A stretch of DNA of 64,000 nucleotides from Bacillus sp. P14.5. Its GTDB lineage: Bacteria; Bacillota; Bacilli; Bacillales; Bacillaceae_B. Under the pieces are notes generated by a model that saw only the letters and a program-made list of their open reading frames with translations, did no database searches and was not told where the DNA came from. Location: contig NZ_NIJF01000013.1 in assembly GCF_003316765.1 (NCBI RefSeq), forward strand, positions 1-64,000, given 5' to 3'. The translations under genes were made by a program, and so were the position numbers. This document shows positions 55,375 to 63,387 of this stretch, piece by piece (position 1 is the stretch's first letter; every line of letters starts with the position of its first letter).

Positions 55375-56691
55375 CTAAAGTATAACTGCAGCAAGCCAGC
55401 CAAACACGATCATAGGGATATTAAAGTGCAGGAATGTCGGTACACATGTATCCCAGATGTGGTTGTGCTGTCCGTCTGCATTCAATCCTGCGGTCGGTCC
55501 CAGTGTCGAATCAGATGCAGGTGACCCCGCGTCTCCAAGCGCCCCTGCGGTCCCGACCAACGCAACCGTCGCAAGCGGACTGAAACCGAGCTCCAGAGCA
55601 AGCGGTACAAAGATTGCGGCAATAATTGGGATTGTCGCGAATGAAGAACCGATACCCATAGTAACAAGCAAGCCGACAATCAACATCAGCAATGCGGCAA
55701 GAGCTTGATTACCTCCGATGATATCCGTCGTTGCTTCTACAAGTGTATCAACATGGCCAGTAGCTTGAACGACGGCAGCAAATCCATTTGCGGCAATCAT
55801 TACAAAACCAATGAATGCCATCATCTTCATCCCTTCAGTGAGGACACCATCAGCATCCTTCCACTTTACAGACCCTGAAACATACAAAATGGCAATACCA
55901 GCCAGTGCACCAAATATCATGGAGTCCAATGCCAGCTGCACATACAAAGCAGCTACAATCGAAATGAGTGCAAAAACTATTGCCTTATTAGAGTAAGTTG
56001 TTGTGTTCTCATCTTTTGCCTCGGCCACTTTCTTATATTCTCGTGGTTTTCTATAACTGAAGAATACGGCTGTCAACAATCCGACAACAAGGCCTGCTGT
56101 TGGCAATAGCATGGCTTTTGGTATGTCATCCATTGAAATGGCAAGACCGCTAGCCTCCATGTTCTGGGCGATGATTTCATGGAACATGAACCCAAACCCG
56201 TACGGCAGCAGAATATATGGAGCGGTAAGCCCGAATGTCAGAGCCGACGCAATCAATCTACGGTCTATTTCAAGTTCTGTCATCACCTTCAGTAACGGTG
56301 GTATCAGGATCGGTATGAAAGCAATGTGGATCGGAATCACATTCTGTGAAAAACATGCCATTAATAGAATTGAAAAAACAATAAGTGCTTTTGACAAAGC
56401 TTTTTTTCTTGAATCCTTTTCTCTGCCTACTAAGCGTATGACATACTCGACAAGCAGGTTCGGAATGCCTGTGTAGGAGATTGCGACAGCAAAGCCCCCT
56501 AACAGGGCGTAACTTATCGCAATATTCGCTCCTCCCCCTAATCCATCTGTAAATACACTGACTGTTTCATTTATTCCCAGACCGCCTGTGAGCCCTCCTG
56601 CAAGTGCTCCGGCAACTAGTGCGAATACAACATTCACACGGAGCAAACTTAGGATCAGCATAACCAGGACAGCAACGATGACTGCATTCAT
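55375..56691 (-). CDS. yuiF: NhaC-type Na+/H+ antiporter-family permease YuiF
   Basis: A 438-aa protein with about 11-12 helices. Conserved features are AISYTGIPNLLVEYV, SQNVIPIHIAFIPILIPPLL and GTAGALGDAGSPASDSTLGPTAGLN, a motif of the Na+/H+ antiporter (NhaC-like) superfamily that also includes amino-acid permeases. The exact substrate, cation or amino acid, is open. A pair of 17-bp direct repeats lies upstream. It heads the conserved yuiF-pepA-yuiD series. Confidence 0.92.
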   Translation of the reverse strand: MNAVIVAVLVMLILSLLRVNVVFALVAGALAGGLTGGLGINETVSVFTDGLGGGANIAISYALLGGFAVAISYTGIPNLLVEYVIRLVGREKDSRKKALSKALIVFSILLMACFSQNVIPIHIAFIPILIPPLLKVMTELEIDRRLIASALTFGLTAPYILLPYGFGFMFHEIIAQNMEASGLAISMDDIPKAMLLPTAGLVVGLLTAVFFSYRKPREYKKVAEAKDENTTTYSNKAIVFALISIVAALYVQLALDSMIFGALAGIAILYVSGSVKWKDADGVLTEGMKMMAFIGFVMIAANGFAAVVQATGHVDTLVEATTDIIGGNQALAALLMLIVGLLVTMGIGSSFATIPIIAAIFVPLALELGFSPLATVALVGTAGALGDAGSPASDSTLGPTAGLNADGQHNHIWDTCVPTFLHFNIPMIVFGWLAAVIL

Positions 56692-56777
56692 GCTGCAGAT
56701 CTCCTTTCATCTGTTTCTCTTTTAATAAATCTTTATATCACTAGTAAAATTCAGCCCAAACGCTTTAACGCGCTAAA

Positions 56778-56860
56778 TTGGTAGAGAACTAAAACACTTT
56801 TACTAATCTATCAGAGACATTCAAAACTGTCAATGCTTTAGTTTGGTAAATCACTAAAAT
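56778..56860 (-). promoter_or_regulatory. Direct repeats upstream of yuiF
   Basis: TTGGTAGAGAACTAAAA (56778-56794) and TTGGTAAATCACTAAAA (56843-56859) are 65 bp apart, 13 of 17 identical. A shorter TATCACTAGTAAAAT lies at about 56735. They look like operator sites; the regulator is unknown. Confidence 0.45.
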
Positions 56861-56904
56861 CTCATATTCGCAATTTTCTTCAAATGCTTCTGACTTTTTA
56901 AAAA

Positions 56905-57050
56905 AACTATTTTCGCATATATTGTTGCTTTCGGAAAAATCCCAGAAAAATCCCAAAAGCCGGATTTTCCCCCGGGTACTAAGGGTTTATACTCTAATCG
57001 GAGGGATCAGCTCTTTTCTTTTCATGTTAAATAGGTTTGAATAGCTCTTG
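56905..57050 (-). repeat. MITE-like repeat A, copy 6 (right end lost)
   Basis: ATTTTCGCATATATTGTTGC, then TTTCGGAAAAATCCC (partly duplicated) and the core AGCTCTTTTCTTTTC are conserved. The right terminal repeat is not recognisable. Confidence 0.75.
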
Positions 57051-57100
57051 AGGGATTTTTAGTCGATTGCTCATCATTCATCTTCGATTCAAAGACACAA

Positions 57101-57131
57101 AAAAAGCCTGCCTCAAAAGAGACAAGCTTTC
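57101..57131 (-). terminator. Terminator of pepA
   Basis: On the minus strand AAGCTTGTCTC and GAGGCAGGCTT pair with two G-U pairs and TTTTT follows. Confidence 0.9.
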
Positions 57132-57139
57132 AGAACTAA

Positions 57140-58645
57140 TTATTTTCCTGCAGGCTCAAAGCGTTCCACAAGCAAGGCAAGTGTACGTGCCATGGAGCCT
57201 GTTGCTCCGGCAGGTCCGAGGTTATAGTCGGACTTCGATGTGGCGGTACCTGCGATATCCAAGTGGACCCAAGGAGTACCCTCAGCGAATTCTCCGACAA
57301 ATGCGCCAGCCATGATTGCATGTCCTTCGCGGCCCGGGGAGTTGTTTAAATCAGCGATCTTGCTGCCCCTGACTCTCTTCTTGTCATTTTCCGTATAGGG
57401 AAGGCGCCAGATGAACTCTCCTGCTTCAGAGGACGCTTCCAGGACTTGTTCAAACAGAGCTTCATCATTCGTCATCGCACCTGTTTTGTCCGTTCCAAGA
57501 GCGACGATGACTCCGCCTGTCAACGTAGCGACATCAATCAGGTAGTTTGCTCCGTGATGCTTGGCGTAGGTCATGCCGTCCGCAAGAGCAAGTCTTCCTT
57601 CTGCATCTGTATTCAGTACTTCAATGGTCTTGCCGCTCATTGCCGTGATGACATCGTCCGGCTTGAAGGCATTTCCGCTTACCATGTTGTCTGTGGAAGG
57701 AATGACGGCTACAACATTTTGTTCAGGCTTCAATTCACCGATGATTTCCATCGCGCCAAGAACAGCAGCTGCTCCTCCCATATCCGTTTTCATACCGACA
57801 ATGCCGTCCTTCGGCTTAAGGGAATAGCCGCCTGTATCGAACGTAATTCCTTTTCCTACAAGACCGATAACATCGTCCCATTCGTCTCTTCCTTGATATT
57901 TCAGCACTATCATTTTAGGAGGCTCTACGGAACCTTGATTGACTGCCAGCAGGGCGCCCATTCCGAGTTTTTCCATTTCTTCTTTATCGAGGATTTCCAC
58001 TTCGAACTCATACTTTTTACCGATTTCAGCCGCATAGTTCGCAAGCTTGGTTGCTGTGATGATATTTCCAGGCGCATTGACCAAAGCACGGGCTGAGTTT
58101 GTTCCTCTTCCATGTGCATACCCCACTTGAAGGGCAGCCTCAATTTCAGCGCTGTCTTCTTTTGAAAAGGCAGTCAGGTTTTTAATGAACGTCTCAGGAA
58201 TATTCCCCTTGTGTTTATATCCTGGGAATCTGTACGTCGCCATTGTGAAAGCTTCGCTGACAGCATGGGCAATGTCTGAAGCATCAAGCTGTTCGGTCGT
58301 CAGTGTGTCCACAGCAACCGAGAAAGAAGAAATTTTCATTTCCTGGATCGCCTTTGAGGCCGCACCAATTGCTTCCCTCAGTTCATCAAATGAAAGTCCT
58401 TTTGCTTTTCCGAGTCCTACAAACACCAGACGCTTTGCAGGGATTTTACCGAAAGTATGTACCTTGGAAACAGTGTTCAGTTTGGACGAAAGATCTCCCG
58501 ATTTGACTAATTCGGTTAAATGCCCATCAAATTTGGCATCCAATTCGGCAAGCTCTCCTGAAAATTCAGGGGCATTGAATAACCCGACAAGGATACACTC
58601 CTGTTCACTGTTTAAAAATCCATTATTATCAACTGTAAATTTCAT
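57140..58645 (-). CDS. pepA: M17 leucyl aminopeptidase (YuiE)
   Basis: A 501-aa cytosolic aminopeptidase removing N-terminal residues from peptides. Metal and catalytic residues are Lys265, Asp270 ([10 protein letters not shown]), Asp288 (KTDMGG) and the family signature [10 protein letters not shown] (345-354) with Asp347 and Glu349. Full length for M17. Three-residue upstream spacing and AGGTG-type site support ATG 58645. It lies in the yuiF-pepA-yuiD order of B. subtilis. Confidence 0.96.
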   Translation of the reverse strand: MKFTVDNNGFLNSEQECILVGLFNAPEFSGELAELDAKFDGHLTELVKSGDLSSKLNTVSKVHTFGKIPAKRLVFVGLGKAKGLSFDELREAIGAASKAIQEMKISSFSVAVDTLTTEQLDASDIAHAVSEAFTMATYRFPGYKHKGNIPETFIKNLTAFSKEDSAEIEAALQVGYAHGRGTNSARALVNAPGNIITATKLANYAAEIGKKYEFEVEILDKEEMEKLGMGALLAVNQGSVEPPKMIVLKYQGRDEWDDVIGLVGKGITFDTGGYSLKPKDGIVGMKTDMGGAAAVLGAMEIIGELKPEQNVVAVIPSTDNMVSGNAFKPDDVITAMSGKTIEVLNTDAEGRLALADGMTYAKHHGANYLIDVATLTGGVIVALGTDKTGAMTNDEALFEQVLEASSEAGEFIWRLPYTENDKKRVRGSKIADLNNSPGREGHAIMAGAFVGEFAEGTPWVHLDIAGTATSKSDYNLGPAGATGSMARTLALLVERFEPAGK

Positions 58646-58816
58646 TTAAAAACACCTCCGCCTTTATTATATATAAATATTCGGTATATTTCGAATGAGA
58701 GGAATCACCAGGTGTGAAGGATTTCTATTTCCATGATTTTCTATGGTATAATTGGGAATACATTTTATAAGACAGAACGGGAATATAACTACCAATACCA
58801 CAGGAAAGGATGTTTT

Positions 58817-59299
58817 TTGACAGCAATGGAATTACTTACAAACTTCCCATTTTGGGCGGCTTTATTCGGTATCTTTTTCGCCCAGTTCATCAAAGTGCCC
58901 ATTCAATTCATGGCAACAAAGAAAATCGACTGGTCACTGCTTACCTCTACCGGAGGAATGCCAAGCTCCCATTCCGCAGCCGTAACGGCATTATCGACTG
59001 GCATTGCCTTGGAAACCGGCCTGGACTCTCCTATTTTCGCTGTTTCCGCCATCTTTGCCATCATTACGATGTTCGATGCAACCGGTGTAAGGCGCCAGGC
59101 TGGGGAACAAGCCATTGTCCTGAACCAATTGGTTGGTGACTTTCAGAAATTCGTAGGAGAAGCAAAAGGCTGGCAGAAGAAACCGGAAGAAGTAAAACGG
59201 AAAGAACTGAAAGAACTGCTCGGCCACAAACCGATTGAAGTCTTCTTCGGCGGTCTATCCGGCATCCTGCTGACCTTAGTCATATACTACACGCTCTAA
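58817..59299 (+). CDS. yuiD: DUF212 membrane protein YuiD (divergent PAP2/VanZ-like)
   Basis: A 160-aa protein with about four helices. The family marks are STGGMPSSHSAAVTAL and FDATGVRRQAGEQA, similar to acid phosphatase/PAP2-type motifs. I place the start at TTG 58817, five nt after AAGGATG. This gives near the 158 aa of B. subtilis YuiD, while the ATG frame from 58733 adds 28 residues without homology. Function is unknown. A TATAAT box is at 58747-58752. Confidence 0.88.
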   Translation: MTAMELLTNFPFWAALFGIFFAQFIKVPIQFMATKKIDWSLLTSTGGMPSSHSAAVTALSTGIALETGLDSPIFAVSAIFAIITMFDATGVRRQAGEQAIVLNQLVGDFQKFVGEAKGWQKKPEEVKRKELKELLGHKPIEVFFGGLSGILLTLVIYYTL

Positions 59300-59316
59300 C
59301 AAAGGGGGGAAACAAG

Positions 59317-60108
59317 ATGAGAATTGTTTCAATCTGTCCCAGCAATACAGAAGTCGCAGACTATTTGGGCCTGTCATCTTCCCTGGTGGGGGTCGATGAC
59401 TTCTCCGACTATCCCGAAGAAGTCAATGCCCTTCCAAGACTGGGACCTGACCTTAGCATTAATATGGATTTGGTCGAGGACCTTCAGCCTGACTTGATCC
59501 TGGCTTCCCTCAGTGTCCCCGGAATGGAAAAAAATATTAAGGAACTGCAAAAGCGGAACCTGCCCTATATCGTAACAGACCCGCAAAGCTTTGAAGATAT
59601 TGCCGATGATTTACTGACAGTCGGAAAAGCCTGCGGGGTCGAAGCTGAGGCAATAGAAAAGCAAAAACAGTTCAGGGGCAAAATCAATCTTCTGAAAGAA
59701 GCAGCAGCCAAAACGGACTCAGCTCCCGAGCTGTATTGGGAATGGTGGCCAAAACCTGTTTTCACCCCGGGGAAGATAAACTGGCTGACAGAATTGAGTG
59801 TTCTGGCAGGTGCCAGGAATATCTACAGAGATGTGGAGCTTGCCAGTATCCAAACGGATTGGGAGGATGTCCTCACAAGAAATCCTGATTACATATGTCT
59901 TGCCTGGGTAGGCGTCAGGCGGGAAAAAGTCAATCCGGCTATCGTCAAAAAGCGTGCAGGATGGAATACTCTTAAGGCGGTGGCCGATGACCGAATTCTT
60001 GTACTCCAAGAGGAACTGTACTGCAGACCCTCGCCGCGGTTGCTCGACGGTGCTTTGAAGCTCGGTAAGATACTGCACCCCGGCCAATACGGTACCATTA
60101 AATTTTAG
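59317..60108 (+). CDS. BtuF-like cobalamin-binding family protein without signal peptide
   Basis: A 263-aa protein with the type III periplasmic-binding fold (MRIVSICPSNTEVADYLG, VGVDDFSDYP, LQPDLILA, DRILVLQEELYCRPSPRL). Members bind cobalamin or chelated iron for ABC import. It starts directly at the first beta strand, with no signal peptide or lipobox, so it is predicted to be cytoplasmic. It follows yuiD by 17 bp with GGGGGG before the ATG, and no transporter genes are near. Not part of the B. subtilis yui order. Confidence 0.85.
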   Translation: MRIVSICPSNTEVADYLGLSSSLVGVDDFSDYPEEVNALPRLGPDLSINMDLVEDLQPDLILASLSVPGMEKNIKELQKRNLPYIVTDPQSFEDIADDLLTVGKACGVEAEAIEKQKQFRGKINLLKEAAAKTDSAPELYWEWWPKPVFTPGKINWLTELSVLAGARNIYRDVELASIQTDWEDVLTRNPDYICLAWVGVRREKVNPAIVKKRAGWNTLKAVADDRILVLQEELYCRPSPRLLDGALKLGKILHPGQYGTIKF

Positions 60109-60112
60109 TACA

Positions 60113-60266
60113 AGGCTGTTTTCGCATAGATTGCTGCTTTCAGATATCCCCGGATGAGGCTGTTTCTCTCTTTACACTGAGGAAGCAGCTCTTTTCTTTC
60201 TTGATTCCAAGGAAAGTTTCTTACAGAATTCATATCAAATAACCGCAAAGTTTACTAATCGAGCCT
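60113..60266 (-). repeat. MITE-like repeat A, copy 7
   Basis: AGGCTGTTTTCGCATAGATTG at left and CGCAAAGTTTACTAATCGAGCCT-like end at right, with core AGCTCTTTTCTTTCTTG. Confidence 0.85.
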
Positions 60267-60270
60267 AATA

Positions 60271-60305
60271 CAAAAAGAGGAAGAGCCGCGGCCCTTCCTC
60301 TTTTT
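60271..60305 (-). terminator. Terminator of yuiC
   Basis: AAAAAGAGGAAG / CTTCCTCTTTTT, 12-bp perfect stem with a GC-rich loop. Confidence 0.93.
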
Positions 60306-60307
60306 CA

Positions 60308-61018
60308 TTACTCTTGGATTTTTCGAATGTACTGCTGTCTGAAAACCTGCATGCTCTCATTCTCATTAAGGGCTGTCAGCTCTTCTTCCGTCAGCTTTCC
60401 TGTTCCCTTTGTGACAACATAAACATCAAGGTCCTTCTTGCCCCATTTTTCGTACACTTCATCAACCGTATCGTAATATAAATCAAGCTTATGTCCTTTA
60501 ATGGCACTTCCCGTATCCGCTACAACACCATATCCGTATCCTGGAATGAACAGAATTGTCCCGATTGGAAACACGTCAGGATCGGCAGCTACTGTTGAAT
60601 ACAAGTCTCTTTTTACCTTCACACCTGAATATGTAATACCGTAAGCCGGATCCCCCGGAAGCTTCCCTGTTGATTCGATTCCCGCTGTATACCCCGTGGC
60701 TGTTACCGTGGATTTAGGATACTGAGACCAATCAATGGCTTCTTCAAGCGGCCTTGGCTTTGCTACTACCGGTTCCGCAGCTGAAATTAGTGTGGTAAGG
60801 GTTTTTGCCCTTTTAAATAACTTTTCCCTCAAAGATAAAGTTTTATATGAATGCTCATTCAAAACGCTTTCTGCTTTTTCTGCGCCTTTTTGTTCTGACA
60901 GCCAGCCGGAAAAGGACTCGGCGTTGACTCCAGAAACCGATTGGAATGTGACTAGCAAAGCTGCTGAGAATAGTAGAGCCATGACCAGCCTCTTAGACCA
61001 TTTTTTTAAAATATTCAT
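60308..61018 (-). CDS. yuiC: 3D-domain (stationary-phase survival) lytic transglycosylase YuiC
   Basis: A 236-aa exported protein. Residues 10-30 form the signal/anchor. The 3D domain (about 100-205) includes [30 protein letters not shown] and the three aspartates Asp168, Asp179 and Asp183. YuiC is known to be a mini lytic transglycosylase related to resuscitation-promoting factors, cleaving peptidoglycan. GGAGGAG precedes the ATG. Confidence 0.94.
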   Translation of the reverse strand: MNILKKWSKRLVMALLFSAALLVTFQSVSGVNAESFSGWLSEQKGAEKAESVLNEHSYKTLSLREKLFKRAKTLTTLISAAEPVVAKPRPLEEAIDWSQYPKSTVTATGYTAGIESTGKLPGDPAYGITYSGVKVKRDLYSTVAADPDVFPIGTILFIPGYGYGVVADTGSAIKGHKLDLYYDTVDEVYEKWGKKDLDVYVVTKGTGKLTEEELTALNENESMQVFRQQYIRKIQE

Positions 61019-61249
61019 GTAAGAATCACTCCTCCCATCACTATTACTTTCCCAAAAGAAAAGAATATATTCAGGAATTAGTTAAAAAGTCTAATAGTTT
61101 CAACTTTCTGAATAGGAAGGGGACTAAAAACAAGTGAAGAAAGACTCTTATTTGGGGAGGAAGTGATAGTGCTGAAGACATGTGATTGTCAGGTTTTTTA
61201 AGTCTGAATGGATAGACTACATACATTTTATTTGAAAGATTGGGTGTCT

Positions 61250-61405
61250 TATTGTCCGTTACCCCAGGTTGCGGGCCGGTATCTCGATTGAAGCGGCCTC
61301 TTATTGGTCCGTAAGACCAGCTTACGGGCCGTTATCTAAGCTAAAGAGGGATTTCATTTGCCCGCAAGTCAAGGTTGCACGCCTGTCATCTCGGCTATTG
61401 GGGGG
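61250..61405. repeat. ~53-bp tandem palindrome array 8 (3 units, GGCCCG type)
   Basis: TTGTCCG (61252), TTGGTCCG (61304) and TTTGCCCG (61357) step by about 53 bp. The middle unit has near-perfect arms GGTCCGTAA / TTACGGGCC. Confidence 0.78.
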
Positions 61406-61439
61406 TTACTATTCATTGCAGCAAAAATGGCTGTAAAAA

Positions 61440-61470
61440 CAAAAAACCCTTTGCCTATGAGCAAAGAGTT
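61440..61470 (-). terminator. Terminator of yuiB
   Basis: AACTCTTTGC / GCAAAGGGTT stem with a 6-nt loop and TTTTTTG on the minus strand. Confidence 0.9.
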
Positions 61471-61476
61471 TAAAAA

Positions 61477-61800
61477 TCAAAACATTTGATAGCCTTTTTT
61501 TCTAAGTACCTTCATGGTGATTCCCGATACAATCGCACCGGCGAGTCCACAAGAAAGGATAAGCACATCAACCGCAGTTAGTGCTCCGAATTTTGTTCCT
61601 AATGCAGAAAATGATTCTCCTGCGTTTCTGAAATATTCTATGAATCTTACCTCGTCCACAATAAAAATGGTGATAAGAGGATAGATGACTGCCATAATCC
61701 ATGTCATTCTCAGCAGCATGTTCAGCAAGAAACCGATGCCAAAGAACAAAACAAAAAATAGTAACATTGATATAATTACAACCGGAATTCCCATTTGCAT
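61477..61800 (-). CDS. yuiB: YuiB membrane protein
   Basis: A 107-aa protein with three helices (~5-25, 28-45 and 80-98). IISMLLFFVLFFGIGFLLNMLLR is typical of YuiB. ATG 61800 follows GGAGGTG by 8 nt; the frame extends to 61842 without a site. Close in length to B. subtilis YuiB (105 aa). Function unknown. Confidence 0.88.
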   Translation of the reverse strand: MQMGIPVVIISMLLFFVLFFGIGFLLNMLLRMTWIMAVIYPLITIFIVDEVRFIEYFRNAGESFSALGTKFGALTAVDVLILSCGLAGAIVSGITMKVLRKKGYQMF

Positions 61801-62054
61801 TCCTGAAGCACCTCCATTGACACTAAAGTTTAGTGTACTCAATGTTTAATCCATCGTCAATAAACATTGGGACTAATTGAGGGTTCTTCACAAAATGAAC
61901 ATATTTTAGTGGCGGTTTTGAAGGTCTGTGTTAGTAAAGATTTTTAAAGATCAGTTGTTTCTACAGGGCACAGGGACTGATCGCTGGGTACTGACGTCTA
62001 CCAGCCCTGCAGCAGGCCGCCAGCCTTCCAATTTTATAGAGCATCCTAAATAAA
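61801..62054. other. Region between yuiA and yuiB, no gene seen
   Basis: AT-rich upstream sequence of yuiB; no hairpin array or ORF with a ribosome binding site apart from the yuiA terminator that follows. Confidence 0.4.
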
Positions 62055-62080
62055 CAAAAGGGCCAGCCAATGGCCAGCCC
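62055..62080 (-). terminator. Terminator of yuiA
   Basis: GGGCTGGCC / GGCTGGCCC pair with two wobble pairs around ATT, then TTTTGTTT on the minus strand. Confidence 0.8.
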
Positions 62081-62109
62081 ATACTATTGATAATCAGTGC
62101 ACTTATTTA

Positions 62110-62232
62110 TTATTTTTTACCGCTGCCGCTGCAGCATGGACATGTTTCAGAGCCGCCAAGAACGAGTTGGAAATACCCTTTACCTGAGCAATAATCACAT
62201 TTCTTTGATGCTGTTTCAATCGCTGATCTCAT
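62110..62232 (-). CDS. yuiA: YuiA small zinc-finger-like protein
   Basis: A 40-aa protein with two CxxC knuckles, CDYCSGKGYFQL and CPCCSGSGKK, the DnaJ central-domain type that binds Zn. It is near the size of B. subtilis YuiA. ATG 62232 has AAGGA 3-8 nt upstream; the open frame runs 34 codons further with unrelated sequence, so most of that frame is not translated. Confidence 0.85.
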   Translation of the reverse strand: MRSAIETASKKCDYCSGKGYFQLVLGGSETCPCCSGSGKK

Positions 62233-62364
62233 CGTCCTTATCTCCCCTTTTCTCAAAAAGTTTTTAGTGATTTCTGATAATATAACACCGTTTGTTTTTT
62301 TAGAAAAGGGACAAAAACACGCGTGTACAGCCATGAAAGCGAATACATCATAATCTTACTCAAG

Positions 62365-62877
62365 TTATCTTAATATTTCATTAAATTTCAGAAAATTAAA
62401 AAATAGTTTATAGCTGGTATAGCCGAACTGTTTTCCGGGGTTTATAGGGTCTAATCCCGATTTTAACAGACTGAAATCATACTTGATCATCTCATGGATC
62501 ATGACCGACGTTTCCTCACATTGCAGAAGCTCATCCTTAGTCTTCCATGCCACTTCGGAAATTTCATCTTCACATGGAACCGGCATTTGTGCTGGATCCT
62601 TTTGGTTCAAAAGAAACAACACCATGTTGTCGCTGATTTTGTCCTTAATCACACCGGATCGTATTCCTATGATTCCATTGACCGAGGTATCCAGCCCGGT
62701 TTCTTCTCTTACCTCACGCTGGGCTGCTTCCTCCAGAGTTTCCCCCTCATCCACAAATCCTGCCGGGAGGGACCACATGCCCTTCAACCCGCCATACTTT
62801 TTCTTGACCACCAGCCAGCGGCCGTCTTTATCAATGAGCAGGCCTGCAGCAGCAAGCCAGACGTTACCACGCTTCAA
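62365..62877 (-). CDS. NUDIX hydrolase
   Basis: A 170-aa hydrolase of nucleoside diphosphate derivatives. The Nudix box [20 protein letters not shown] followed by TGL lies at 40-62 and is complete. TTG 62877 is chosen because GGAGGAG lies 6 nt before it; the ATG at 62898 has no site and covers it. The substrate cannot be inferred. It is inserted between yuiA and yumB relative to B. subtilis. Confidence 0.9.
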   Translation of the reverse strand: MKRGNVWLAAAGLLIDKDGRWLVVKKKYGGLKGMWSLPAGFVDEGETLEEAAQREVREETGLDTSVNGIIGIRSGVIKDKISDNMVLFLLNQKDPAQMPVPCEDEISEVAWKTKDELLQCEETSVMIHEMIKYDFSLLKSGLDPINPGKQFGYTSYKLFFNFLKFNEILR

Positions 62878-62959
62878 TCTATTCTCCTCCAACCCCATAA
62901 AGGCTTTTTAATCTTATCCTCATACTAAAATGTCTTTCAGCTCAAAATCGTGATGTTTA

Positions 62960-63318
62960 GGTGCTAATCACCCTGCTACTTGATCCTGCTTCCATCTTTA
63001 GCAGGGTGTTTTTCACGAAATCACCTTGCTTCAACTACTCTTCACCCGCTTTAGCAGGGTGTTTTTCTCATAATCACCATGCTTCAGCTACTTGTCATCC
63101 ACTTTAGCAGGGTGTTTTTCTCATAATCACCATGCTTCAGCTACTTAACACCCGTTCTAGCAGGGTGTTTTTCAACGAATCACCATGCTTCAACTACTCT
63201 TAACCCGCTTTAGCAGGGTGTTTTTCACCGAACCACCATGCTTCACCTGCTCTTCACCCGTTCTAGCAGGGTGTTTCTCAAGAAATCACCCTGCTTCACC
63301 TACTCTTCACTCCGACAG
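62960..63318. repeat. 53-bp tandem palindrome array 9 (6 units, terminator-like)
   Basis: AGCAGGGTG recurs at 63000, 63053, 63106, 63159, 63212 and 63265, exactly 53 bp apart. The complementary arm CACCCTGCT / CACCATGCT lies 20-23 nt before each, and GTTTTTC follows, so every unit looks like a weak intrinsic terminator on the plus strand. Confidence 0.95.
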
Positions 63319-63343
63319 GATAATTCACATTAAATCTTCCTAC

Positions 63344-63376
63344 AAAAAAAGCAGAACGAAATGAATCGCTCTGCTT
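63344..63376 (-). terminator. Terminator of yumB
   Basis: AAGCAGAGCG / CGTTCTGCTT pair with one mismatch; TTTTT follows on the minus strand. Confidence 0.92.
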
Positions 63377-63387
63377 GTGTTTATCGT

